Below, in pieces: positions 12,293-24,284 of a stretch of 64,000 nt of DNA (positions are counted from its first letter, which is position 1; each line of letters opens with the position of its first letter). A model generated the notes under the pieces. It had not been told where the DNA came from and did no database searches. It was given only the letters and a program-made list of their open reading frames with translations. A program made the position numbers and the translations under genes. Source of the DNA: Combretum micranthum (Eukaryota > Streptophyta > Magnoliopsida > Myrtales > Combretaceae); the NCBI GenBank assembly GCA_024138025.1, contig JAMXBD010000394.1:62001-126000 (forward strand), given 5' to 3'.

Positions 12293-14766
12293 CCTGCATG
12301 ATATTATTTTTCCATGGATTTAGAAATCAAGAATGAATTCTGAAGAAATAATATGGAATTAAAGAATATTTCAATTAAAAGCAGAGTCTTGCAAAAATTA
12401 TAAACAATGGGTTAAAATGATTTTACTGAGAAAACTTTAAGACTTCTAAAGCAAGAAGAAATGGGTTCTTTTGCCTCACAATTCTCTTTCTCTATTCTAT
12501 GTTAGGGAAAATTTGTTACATATGCTACACTCCTAATCGCATGCCTCTATACGCTTATTTATAGGCTTCAAGCATAGAAATCATGATGAGTTTATTGCTG
12601 ACATGGCAGATTCTTTCTTAACGGAATTCATTTTCTTTCTTTACGTGCGCATCTTCATCTCTTGCTCACACATTGTCGAGTATTGCATTGAATTCAGGGC
12701 TCGACCTTAGCTTAAAAAAATCATGAGTTTTTGTCCATCTTTCCATCGAGGGGTAAATTGAGGACGGTTAGGGCTCGAGACTTAAGTCAAACAAAAGTCT
12801 TGTCTTCATTCAGCAACTGTCACGAGTCAAATTTAAAGCTCCATATTATTACACGATAGAAGTTGTTCTTCATAATTTAGGGCTCGATCTGCTCAAATTA
12901 TTCGTCGAGTGTCATGTCAAGGGCTCCATCTAAGTCACAATAGACCAATTTGTTTTGTTTTTGCCTTAAAATTTAGTCCTCAATAACAGCTTTTCTAGGG
13001 CTCGATAGTTTTGTTCCTTGACTTTTGATGTTGTTTTGCTCCAAATTTGATTCTAAACATTTATATTATTCTTCTTTTGATTCAAAGAGCTATAAACAAC
13101 CTTTAAACATTAAAAACACTAGATTCACATGAATTTATCCAAAAATACATCAATTTAAGCCTAAATTTCTATGAATAGAATAGAGTAAATTATACTTATG
13201 AAAAGGCATATTAGTTAACTTATGGAATTCACATCTTATATTGCAAGCTTACTTTTGGTAGCTATATGTTGTGGAAATCTCAATCCTTTTTGTTAAGAAT
13301 AATGTATGAATTTCAGTATGAAAACGAGATGAACCTTTTTTTTTTTAACACCAGTTTTTTAAGAATATGAAATTGTGCTTCAAAGTACTACTCTCACACT
13401 CAACCTATAGATTTATGGAAATATATAAACATACATATATTTGAGTAACCAATTATCACACTTAATTAAGAAGCATATCACATATGAGAATCACAAATTC
13501 TTGATATGGAATTTCTATACATACTTTATACTTAATTATTATGACCGTTCTATACTTTCTTGGAGGTTATCAACTAAAGCAGTTTTGGGTTTAACTTCAT
13601 GTTATCTAAACATTGATTTTAGACTCGAGATGAGAGGGAATCTTATTAATTAGGAGTTAGTCATCCATATTTTTAAGCTTACTTTTGTGTATTCTCATTC
13701 ATTTGAAATTTTGAGATGATAAATAAACAATAACATTTGTTTCTCAAGAATTTTTCCTAATCTAATCAAATAAAGTTGGAGCCAAGAAGGAATTGAAATT
13801 GGTCATAATTTAAGCAAAAGTGTCTATTTACTCCAATGTGTTGGAAATTCATGTTAGATATTTTGAGCCCAAGCTTTAAGTATGTTTTTTACCTACTCTA
13901 AAGCATTTCATTATTAAAATAGACATTGGATTAAGAAATTTTGAGTGTGTTGAGTTAAAAAATAGTTTAGAAGATGGCCTCATTAACTCAAGTAATTAAG
14001 CTTTGAAGGTGCCCTTTCAAGAGAATAACATCTATTGACTTTCATAATGAATTCACGATAATCGGTTGAAAACTTGCCATAAAAGTCAAGAGAAAAGTGT
14101 GTCAAAACTAGACTAGCTAATTAATTGAACTAAATTATTAATTATTTGAAGTAGTAGAAGCTCAAAAAGGTATATTAAATTCTAATACTAGTAGCCTAAA
14201 ATCATGTAGTGTAAAACCTATTAACCAATGAAATTGCTTTGGTTGATCATTTTAAAAAAAAAAAAAACAAAGAGAAAAACTCTTGATTAATATTCTTAAA
14301 ATTGATGAAAATTGGGGTGTGATTGGGTGTAATATGCATTTTTTTTAGATCACGATGCTTAGAAAGATGGAAGAAGAGAGCATATACACCTTAGATATAA
14401 TGTATGAAGTGTGGATAAGTCTCATCTAGTTAATTGATATTCAAACTAATTTCTATTTGTTTTTTTTTTTTTGTTTTTGTTTTTGTTTAAATGATAGATA
14501 ACTTAAATTTACATTGATTACTTATTGAACTCTAGTATCTTGAATGTTTTCAATAGTTTAAAGGGTAATTATCATGTAATTAAGTAAATTGATGAGTTAA
14601 TTTGCTATCTGAATGAATGTTGTATGAATACGATGCAATTTTTTAGAGTGTGTGAATGGTGGTGAAGTGTGTATGATGTACAATGAATCTTTATGTAATG
14701 TTACTGAAAGAGTGGGTGTTCTTATGTGTCTTTATTAGATTTTATCATTATTTTTTTCTTTAGGCT
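12293..14766. other. Retrotransposon-derived intergenic DNA
   Basis: No gene is seen. 12660-13030 repeats the phrase GGGCTCGA several times with CGTCGAG/ATCGAG-like variants and looks like part of an old LTR. From about 13.1 to 14.75 kb the sequence is AT-rich with T-runs near 14461-14472. Confidence 0.35.
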
Positions 14767-14800
14767 TAGGGACAAGTAAGGTTTTAAGTGTGGGGAATTT
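14767..14800 (+). other. Athila-type 3' end signature (polypurine tract)
   Basis: The words GGGACAAGTAAGG and AAGTGTGGGGAATTT follow one another here. In Athila-type Ty3 elements this pairing (GGACAAGC...AAGTGTGGGGGAATTT) lies just before the 3' LTR and includes the polypurine tract. It supports a second piece of Athila-like element in this region. No intact LTR follows. Confidence 0.5.
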
Positions 14801-15176
14801 CGGTCACTTATGTACTTGTTTTTATGGGCTAAAGTTGTTCACATTTCTATGCATTTTAAGGGTTTTAGTTGATTTTGCTGCTTGATTAGCATAAATTTCT
14901 ATAGTAGGGGGTTTCAAGGAGATTGAAGACTTTTATCTAAGTTTAGCATAATTGAGTTTGATATTAAAAAAGAATTCTGAATTTTGAAGTAACATGTGCT
15001 AAAAGGATACACTCATATGCATTGAGAGGCTTTTGAACTTGGAGAATTAGAGGCTAAGAGATACACACCCATGTAGTGTAGCCATAAATTATATAGAAAA
15101 CTTTTCTTATTGATGCACACATCCAAAAAGAAACAATCCTAGAAAACACAATTGTGTACTCCATTTGTGTTTTATG

Positions 15177-15698
15177 CAATGTTATCAGAACCGGACCGGG
15201 GTTTGACCCGGGCAGGCTAGGGGGTTAGGGGTCGAGGGGTCGGACCGGGTTCAACCGACGGGGTCGAACCGGGGTCGCAAAAAAATAAAATATAAGGGAT
15301 AATTTAATTTAAAAGATCAATATGTGTGTAATCACTCAATTAAATCTATATTTGGATAAAATTCATCAATTAATTATTAAATAAATATGATTTAATGATT
15401 ATATTTTATAAATTTATAATAAAGTATGAATAAATATTTAAATTTATAATTTTTTATTTATTTTTTTATTTTTTATTTTTTGGATCCGGGTCAACCGGTC
15501 CGGGTCAACCGAGTCGACCCGTTCAACCGGCCCGGGTCGACCGGTTCAACCGGTTCGACCGCCCGGGTCGACCGGTTCAACCCGGGTCTCGCCGGTTCGT
15601 TGCAAAAACGAATTTTAGGCGAGACCCGCCCGGCATTGGTACCGGTTCCGGTCGAACCGGGTCGAACCGGCCGGTTCGGGCCGGTTTTGACTACCATG
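15177..15698. mobile_element. hAT-type MITE, 522 bp, with 8-bp target duplication
   Basis: The element is flanked by the exact 8-bp direct repeat GTTTTATG at 15169-15176 and 15699-15706. Its ends are inverted: CAATGTTATCAGAACCGG on the left against CATGGTAGTCAAAACCGG read inward from the right, 13 of 18 identical. An 8-bp duplication with termini starting CA is typical of the hAT superfamily. The outer about 110 bp on the left and 220 bp on the right are GC-rich and full of repeated GGTCAACC/GGTCGACC/GGTTCAACC words, while the core (15280-15475) is very AT-rich. It has no transposase, so it is non-autonomous. Confidence 0.8.
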
Positions 15699-15706
15699 GT
15701 TTTATG

Positions 15707-16160
15707 TCATTCCCCGCAACTTTTGTTTGAATTCATTCATTCTTTAAGAGTATCAGATAGTCATTTTCATAGGGTTTCTTAGAATTTTTGAAAGGTGAAC
15801 CAATTCAAGAGTCAAAATTGTAGAATCTAGGAGGATAGATTACTACTCTTTGTGTTTTCTTATTTATGCAATGAAGGAATAGAGTTTTCTGTATCTACAC
15901 TTGTATAAACCTTGTGTTGCTATGTGACAATTATATTAATTCAAATCAAGACAATCTTTTATTTTCTCGTGATTCAGCTATGTGTGATTTATGGTGTTAA
16001 ATTGATATTTCGAATGTATCAATTCAATGTTCATTATTGTATGTATAGATCTGAGATCAAATGTATAGTTAGATTTGTACAATTGAAGAAAGTTGTTTAC
16101 AATCATAGAAATGAAACAAAATAAATCCATTTTTTAGAGGCAAATCTAAAAGTTGAAGTC
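15707..16160. other. Intergenic, nothing recognised
   Basis: AT-rich sequence without a recognised gene or repeat. Confidence 0.4.
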
Positions 16161-17060
16161 ATAAAATGAGAGAACATATTACAAGTAATATGATCCTAGG
16201 TCTTTTAATTAGGAATAGTGTCATGTCATGCCCTAAAGAGTACCTTAAACACGATAGTTCACCACACTCAATGTTAAAGCTTAATTATAAAAACCTTTTT
16301 CATTCTAAAAGCTTCAATATCGGTGTAAGGCATATCTTCACAATCATAGATAAACCAACTTTGAAACAAGTTGTTTAAAAAGACATTCACAATAGCAATT
16401 AAGAATGGAAATCACAACATAAGCATCTTAAATATGAAATATAGGAGTCTTACAAAATATTAAAGGGGAATTCCCCTATCAAAAGATAGAGTCCATCATA
16501 GTCTATCTATAACCATTACATAGGAGATTTACTTAGAAGTCTAAGTCTACAAATAGTCTTTGGCTTTATCCAAAAACTCCTTAGTCTAAAAGGTACTACC
16601 TAAGAGAAATATCCCTAGGGCGTCAACTATAGATAGAGATGTTGCAATAAATATCTATAGGGGATAAGTTTTTCGCTTAGTGAGAATTATTTACACAATT
16701 AAAGTACTCGAACAAACAATATTCAAACAAGTTATTCTAACAAGCATACAAAATGCAACAAAGACGTGGATAAACAATTCATATGATTTTCCAAGAATCA
16801 TATATTGAATGGATTTACCCCTCCATTCGGAGTTAGGTGTTCCAGGCTGTAAGGCCATAGTTTGCAAATGAAGTTTTTATACGAGCCATTACTAGCTGCT
16901 AAAATATAGTTAATTCGAGTGTTTACTCACCATTTTAACTGGGCGGTCATTCGCCATATAGTGGATTTTCGAGTTCTATGGACCTCACTAGTATGCCCTT
17001 GTCCCACCAAGGGTATATAGTAATAAATGCAATGTGACTCACTTTTCAAACTTTTTATCA
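16160..17060 (-). mobile_element. Reverse-oriented Ty3-type LTR fragment
   Basis: The segment around 16795-16830 reads, on the reverse strand, as the same words as 7445-7465 (a GGAGGGGTAAATCCATT phrase), so it is an LTR fragment in opposite orientation to the 4.8-8.0 kb relic. The limits are approximate and there is no coding content. Confidence 0.45.
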
Positions 17061-17099
17061 ACCATAATTCCTATAGCAAACATGTAAATATATATATAT

Positions 17100-19150
17100 A
17101 TATATAGAGTTGAAAAATCCTTTTAATACATATGCAACTCCTATTATACACATAATTCTAATGATGTTGTCTTAATCAATGATTTTTCATAAAATAGTTT
17201 GTCTTAGTAGTTGAAAAAGTGAAGTTGAAAAAATTATTTTAGGCTGTTTTAGAAGTAAAACTAAAGATTTTTGAGTCATTAAATGTGCGATATAATTATT
17301 TCTCCTTATCTCTTAAAAGATAATTAGTTTCAAAAATTTTAATCTTCTACATTATCTACAAATTTTATTTCCTAGGTGAACTTTACTTAAACTTGTTTTG
17401 AAAGGCTTGTTTGGTTTTTGTATTTATTAAAATATTAGTGATGATTTATAAACAAATTTTTAAGAGAATTATTATAACAAAGTATTATCAATATTAAGGT
17501 TTTAGTGGTAGTTTAAAATAAGTAAAGAATTTATTGGCTAACTTTTGAAAATTTGAAAATCCTTGTATGTTATCAATACTAAAATCTATAGTGATCTTTG
17601 TAAAAAATTTCTTTGTAAAGCATTTTATTGATATAAAGTTTTTAAACTTTAATGAAACTTTTTCTAAGTGGTAAAACTACATTTTTAAAGTGAGTTGAGC
17701 TTGTTTTCTTTTATTTTAAGAACAAACTTTTTAATTTCTATTAAGACAATCATCAATATGATCATACATGAACAATGAGTATGTAGCTAGAAGTAGTAAT
17801 AATAATAATAATAATAATGGAAAATATAAGGATGAGCAAGAAATAAATATCAAGTATTAGAAGTCTTAGTTTGATTTCAAGGCTTTCGAACTTAGTCATG
17901 GGTAAGTCCAAAAAGAAAAATAAAAGAAATAAGAAAATCATTTTCACTTGATAAGAATAAATTTAATACTAGAAAGACTAATCTTAATATAAAAGCATGG
18001 AATAAATAAATAAATTGCAAGCATAAATAAATGAATAACGGTTACGTTAGTAAGCTTATATACTCTAAGAAATATATATATAGATACATAAGTATAGATA
18101 ATATAATATAAAAGTTAGATTAGAACAATAATAATAACATGTAGCAATATAACAATAATAAAACAACATAATAGTAAATTTATTCATGAATAAGGACAAA
18201 ACATGAATATACATTGTTTCTATAATATTTTTATATTTAGGAAACATACACCATGGTTATGTTAAGTTACATGATATGGTAAGAAAAGATAGGTAAGAGT
18301 TTTACCTAAATTAGAAGTATGAAGGTAAGATAAGAGAGGTTGTTTTGATATGAAAATGGTAGAGATGTGGGAAGATGAGAAGAGATTGTAGACATAAAAG
18401 TTGAGAGGTAATTTTGAGAGAGTTTTGGTATGGTAAATGAGTGTGTGAAAGAAATGGAGGGAGAGGGGATATTTATAAAGTTTTGTAAAGGGAAACTTAT
18501 GTGAATAAAATAAAATAAAAAAGAAAAATATAAATGTGTGTATGGGGAGAAGGGCGCCGGCCATGGAGAGGGAGAGAGGGAGAGATGATTTATTTTGTAT
18601 TTTTATTAATTAAAAGTAATAATTTGTAAGGTATGATGTGATTAAAGATATATGGGAAAAATAAAAAGTAAGAAATATGTATGGGAGAGTATAAGAATAG
18701 GTGTAGAAAAAGTAGAAATAAATGATTAATGTAGAATAGAACTATGAATAGTAGATAAGACAAATTAATAATGGTAGTAAAGAAAATACGTGTAATTAAG
18801 CTATATATGATATTTTTAGAAATAAAAAAAATTACAAAACTAACATTTTTAAAATCCCTGTATTTTTACAAATCTAACGGTATTATTGGAATATTTTTGC
18901 TGGGTGTACCGAGGCATGGTTTTTGAAAACTGATTCTATTTGGATCAAAAACATACTAAAAATTAATGAATTTGATATTTTTCAGCTTTCCTATATTATT
19001 ACGAACTATTATCCACAATTATCTCAATTCCATTGTTTAGAAGTTAAGAGCACGGGATGACCAAATCTAAATCTAGTAGAGTTTGATATAGATTTATTGA
19101 CTTTAGGGTTTTCAGTTGATCTTCAGTTTAGGGTTTAAGCATAAACCGTA
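17100..19150 (+). repeat. Second copy of the 4.8-6.5 kb LTR region
   Basis: In the same orientation, 17740-19030 resembles 5150-6480 step by step: a GACAATATCAATA-like start, a run of AATAAAA-rich text, a GGGATATTTATAA promoter-like word near 18466 (compare 5898), then CAAAACTAACATTTTT near 18833 (compare 6273) and the TTTTCAGCTTTCCTATATTATTACGAA region near 18980 (compare 6420). Both copies are strongly diverged. They could be the two LTRs of one ancient element or two independent insertions. Confidence 0.5.
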
Positions 19151-20751
19151 GCATAAAATCTAAGGCTTGCAAAGAAATTTCAATTAATTAACCCTATGAT
19201 TCTGGTTTTTTTTTTTTATCACAACAGAGACATTAATCTATATAGGAATTTCCTGGTGCAGTTATATAATAATGAAATTGACAATTTTGTTGAGGTTACA
19301 TATCAAATTCTCTTGTGAGAAATGTCAAGATACACGAAGATGCAACTTGTTAATTGATTAGATCTTTTTTCCTTATAAATTGCCTAATTTTATGATTTTG
19401 AATTATTGAATAATTGTGGTAGAATTTCATTAGAATTATTACTAATTAAATAAATTAGAGTTTAAGTCAGAATTAGTGCTAGTGATTCATGTAAGACAAC
19501 ACTCGATTTTTTTTCTATACTACTATATGCAATAGATGCACTAGCTACAATCACAATTACTTTTTTGGTTGATTTCATTATTGGTTTCTTTAGATAGAAG
19601 ATATTCAAGTAAAGTGAGAAAGATAGACATGGGGAGAAAATAGAAAATAGAGGGAGAGCGTCGAGTAGGAGAGTGCTAACAATATGGATGAAGACAAAGG
19701 TAGTGGTTAAACATCTAGAGAGAGTACGTAGAAGAAAGAAAGAAAAGATTAAGGAGGAGGATAAGAAGTAGGACAAAAAAGAATAATAGTTATGTTATAG
19801 AAAAATTATAGTGTGAAAGAAAGTTAATAAAAGGCTTAGATTTGAGATGAGTGTAAAGAGAAGGGGCATTTAACTTTTGAGATTCTTAACCAAATGTATT
19901 CTAGCTTTAAATTCATTACTAATCACATCCAGATATATTTAGATTATCGAGTATTTGGTCAAGTCCTTGGTTAGTACTTGTGAAATGCTTATATTATTCA
20001 AGTTATCCTATATCATTGTCAACTAGTAATCACCTTAATTAAAAACGGCACAAGACAAAAATATGCCTCCCAATAGAACCCAAAATCAAAAATATTCTCT
20101 AAAACTACAAATGAGACAATATATATATTTTGTCTTCTTGGTTATAGTTTAGAGTAAGGTGAATATATTATTTTATCTTTGATATAGGGTGTTTGTAAAA
20201 GATATGCATAGTTCAAAGTTCCCCTAAAGAGTTATGATCATGTTGTGTCAAATTTTTAATCAAGAACTAACAATGAGAGAAACATAGGCTATATATTTTT
20301 GAAAAGACAAAACATAGGTAGTAATTACGTAAAAGTAATACCACTTATTTGTAATTTCCCTAAGGAATTGAAAAGACATAGATTTCAAAATTAAATTACT
20401 AAAATTAAAAGCACTATAGCTTGTTCTGCCTATATCGAATAAGTGCACTTTCTTTCGCAGTTAACATTAACTAGAAAATTTATAGAGTGAAAGCTTACAT
20501 AACAATGCATTGAACCTTAGTTAATTGAAGGAAAAACATTAACACTTTATTACAAATTAAACAAATATTGCCAAATTTGTAATTTCTTCACATATTAAAT
20601 ATTTGATAGGAACTTAATCTATCATACAAATTATGCCACACGGTCTATTTCCATTAAAGAAAAGTATAATGGTTTTCATACTTTCTTTATGCTTATTCTA
20701 TGTATAATTAATTAAATTTACTTAAACATTTTTCCATACTCAACTCTTGAG
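19151..20751. other. Intergenic, 3' of the OSC pseudogene
   Basis: No gene or clear repeat is seen. The minus-strand open frame at 19462-19776 is low-complexity and unsupported. Confidence 0.4.
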
Positions 20752-22899
20752 TTAGGCGAATAGGATACGTCGACGGTATTGTCCAAGAGCCCATATTGGG
20801 AAAATGTTTCTAAATGCAGAATAGTTCAAAGTACAGTTCCTCATAAATACTCCGGTGATTTCCTGCAAATATTAGGAGAGGTAGAAAAACCTATAAATGA
20901 GAAGAATTTTAATTTCTAGTAACAGCTGAGATGCTATGGTATAGTCATCTTTGAATTCAAATTCACCAATTACGTTAATCAAACTTGATTACCTGTTGGG
21001 GAAAGTCTCCATCCACCATTTGTGAGTTAATAAGCACTTTAATGCCACGTTGTATTGGCATTGGATCTATTTCAACCTGTTTAGAAAAGTATTTAAAGAT
21101 GAAATTAAGGTTCTAAAGACCATTACTCTCGTTTATGCTTAGAATGGCTACAAGTTGTTTACCTGTCCTGCGTAATGAGGGATAGCAATGCCCATGCTGT
21201 TTGCACAAGATTTGCACGATTGCCCTCCAAGTTGGTATAAACCTGCTTGCATATTGTAGGATGATTATTTTAACATCATAGATTCTCTTAGATTAAAATA
21301 TATCCATTGACAAGAAATTCACACATTTTGCTATTATACTATAACAAATTATAGGTTTTTTTTCTTTATTCATTTGCTACCATAAGGCTCACCTTATTTT
21401 GGCTTGATAGGTAACTTTCACCCCATCCACCACATGGTAGTTGTTTTGATAATAAAAATTCACACGCCTTTCTGATGGCTAGGCTGTTATAATAATTTTT
21501 ACCACAAGCTACCAATCCTTCTACAGCAAACCATGTACCATAGGTGTAACATATCCCCCAGCAACCATACCTAAATAATTATACATTAGAAAAAAATGGC
21601 TTGATATATATATTCTATTGAATTTGAAGTTCTAAATAGATTGACTTCATAAAAAAATAATAAAACTATCATCTCTATCTCATCAATCAACAATATAATG
21701 AATCAATATTTCTTCATCTTATTATTTGAGGCAAGAAGCAAACAATATTAGGGCTTAATCTAAAATTTTAGATTGTATACCAAGATCCATCAAGATTCTG
21801 CACTCTTCAATATAACGAAGTCCTTTCAAGATGCAATCCTCAATTTCCTTTCTTCGGTGTTTAGGGTGTAACTTCTTAAGAGTGCTAGACCTTGAATTGC
21901 AGATGAGGTACACTCCACATACCTACATCATAAAAGGAAAACTTTGACCTTTTTGTAACTAAATTACTTAATCAATTTCTTTTGTTTTAAGATTTCAACA
22001 CCAACAAGGTCATTAACTAAATATTATCTACACTTACTCTCTCTCAATAAGAGTATCTTCAAAAAACTCAGTAGGATTGAACTTCTACATAAAAAAATAA
22101 AAGTGTGTTAATACAAAAATAACTAGAATTAACTTGACTTTTTCCTTTTTTTTCCCATCATTTTAGCTATGTATTGTGCATAAGGAAGCATGGTGAAAGT
22201 TCTTTGAAATATTACCTCTAACCAACCAAATGCTCTTTGTGGCTCCCATGCTGGAAAACCACCATTGCTACTCTATAATATTCATCAAAGTAAAATTTAT
22301 AAACAACACCAAGAGCTTGATGAAGTGATTAAGCATAGAACTAATGAGTACTAGCACTAACATAATTTAAATTTAGATGCCTTAGAATTTCTTACTGTAA
22401 GGAGAGAATAACATTTACTGCATCATACAATGCTCTATTTCCATCTTTTCTCCTACTAGTTCAGGTAGCATTTGACTGAATAATAATGGTCTATAAGGAA
22501 AAAGATTAGCATCAAAATATATCTGCTATAAAGTAAGAAAGAATATATCTTTTAGACAAGTACCTTTAACCCTTCTCCTGTACAATCTGAAACTTGCCAA
22601 CCATGATCTTGCATGGAAAATGCCCATGCTCCTTTTCTAATGTGTCGATACATTGACTTGAAGTCCCCGAAGGGTTTTCTTGAATCTAAAATTACAATAC
22701 AACAAGCTAATAAAGGCATATAATTATCATATTTGTAAGTGATTGGAATGGAAATTCAACCTGTGAAGCTTTTACAAAATCATGTGCTTTTCGTAATGTA
22801 GTCCATACTCCTCTATTAGATCACTAGAGATTATTGCTTGAATAGAAAAAGCTTCATCCCACATTGGCTACCAAAGGTCTACAAAGTGGGAACATTAAT

Positions 22900-23620
22900 C
22901 CATTCCAAAAGTTAGTTTTTTTTTTTTTTAACTAAGAAATGGGAAAAATGTGAAAGGACAATAGATTCAACCATGATAAATAATATTCAAAGACATTGAA
23001 AGACAATAGGATAGTCAAGTGGCTTTTCAATGGCTTACATAAGTATGTGTCTATTTGAGAAAATGTTTGCAAATAAATAGCTAAGATTTTGATTATAGCT
23101 AAATTAATTCAATTCATTTTCATCATGCATCTCATCTCCTGATTCAAACACTTGAATGGTTTTTTTTTTTTTTTCCTTTTTCTCTTCAAAACAAGTCTTT
23201 AATTCTTTTTTATAGTAAGCATAAGAACCACCTTACCTTTATTTCCCTATTGATACTGCTACTATCATAGCACTATTATGGTGTGTGATGGGAGGTAGTG
23301 GTGAAAATGATATTATGGTGATGGTGGTGGTGATGAGTTAATAGCATTACTATAGGTGGCAGTTATGTTGAAGTTTCACGATAATAGAGCTTATGCAAGT
23401 ATGGTGATAGATATAATGGTGGTGGTGTTAGCAATAATGGCGAAGTAATGGTGATAATGCAATTGCAATTGCAATGTGGTTACTCAATGGTAGAAACGTT
23501 GGTATTTATAGTGGTGATGGTCAGGGACACAAAGACAGTATAAAGGTGATGGTGGTTATCATGGTGGTAGTAAGATAATGATGGAAAGTTTAAGTTTCAA
23601 ATTTTGAATGAGAAATGTTG
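22900..23620. repeat. GTG/GAT-rich imperfect microsatellite in OSC intron
   Basis: Within the 1.6-kb intron between the exons at 22761 and 24496, about 23270-23580 is an imperfect run of ATGGTGGTG/GTGATGATG-like units. It has no splice or coding signature. T-runs lie at 22918-22931 and 23160-23174. Confidence 0.6.
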
Positions 23621-23897
23621 TTTTGTGTTATTTAAAAACTTTTGTCTTACCAAATAGATGAAATAAAATTTTTAACATTTATTTGGTACCACAAGAGCTT
23701 TTTCTTTAATACCAAGTTAACTTTACAAATCAAATAAGATATAATAAGTTTTTCATGTTTTAGTATTTAAAAAAATTGTTGCCATCCTTGGCTTTCTTAA
23801 GTGTCTCTTGGAGATAATGATGGAATATGAATAGCTGAATTAATCATTAAGTCCAAAATTCAATGCATTTTTCACTTCTGTCTACTCATAATTTTAT

Positions 23898-24284
23898 GGG
23901 AAATTGCAAATTATATCCCTAAACTTTTATCTTGGTATAGATTCGTCCTTTGAACTTTCAAAGGGAGTTTTTTTTAAACCCCTTAAACATTCAAAAATTG
24001 GACATTTATGGACACTTAATATTTTCCATTAAAACGATACGGGGAGATTTGCAAAATACCCCATCAAACTTTCACCTATATCCAGATTCATCCTAAACTT
24101 TTATCTATGTGCAGGATTTACCTCTATCTCCCCCTTCCCCTATCATTCAATTTTATGGAAAAAGCTAATTATTCTTAAATATGCTAATTTTTGAAAGTTT
24201 AAGGGATAAAAACCTCACTTTGAAAGTTGAGGGATGAATCCACACCTTGGTAAAAGTTTAGTGGGAATAATTTACAAATTCCCC
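23898..24284. mobile_element. Mutator-type MITE in OSC intron
   Basis: The ends are about 70-bp inverted repeats: the left starts GGGAAATTGCAAATTATATC, and the right, read inward, starts GGGGAATTTGTAAATTATTC; both continue with CTAAACTTTTA and AACTTTCAAAG words. The flanks share ATTTTAT (23891-23897 and 24287-24293), extending to an imperfect 9-bp pair that matches at 7 of 9 bases. Long inverted ends plus an approximately 9-bp duplication suggest the Mutator superfamily. It carries no open frame. Confidence 0.65.

Noticed and set aside
23260..23580. Possible exon in the GTG-rich intron region
   Set aside because: Imperfect microsatellite without OSC similarity; flanking exons join without it.
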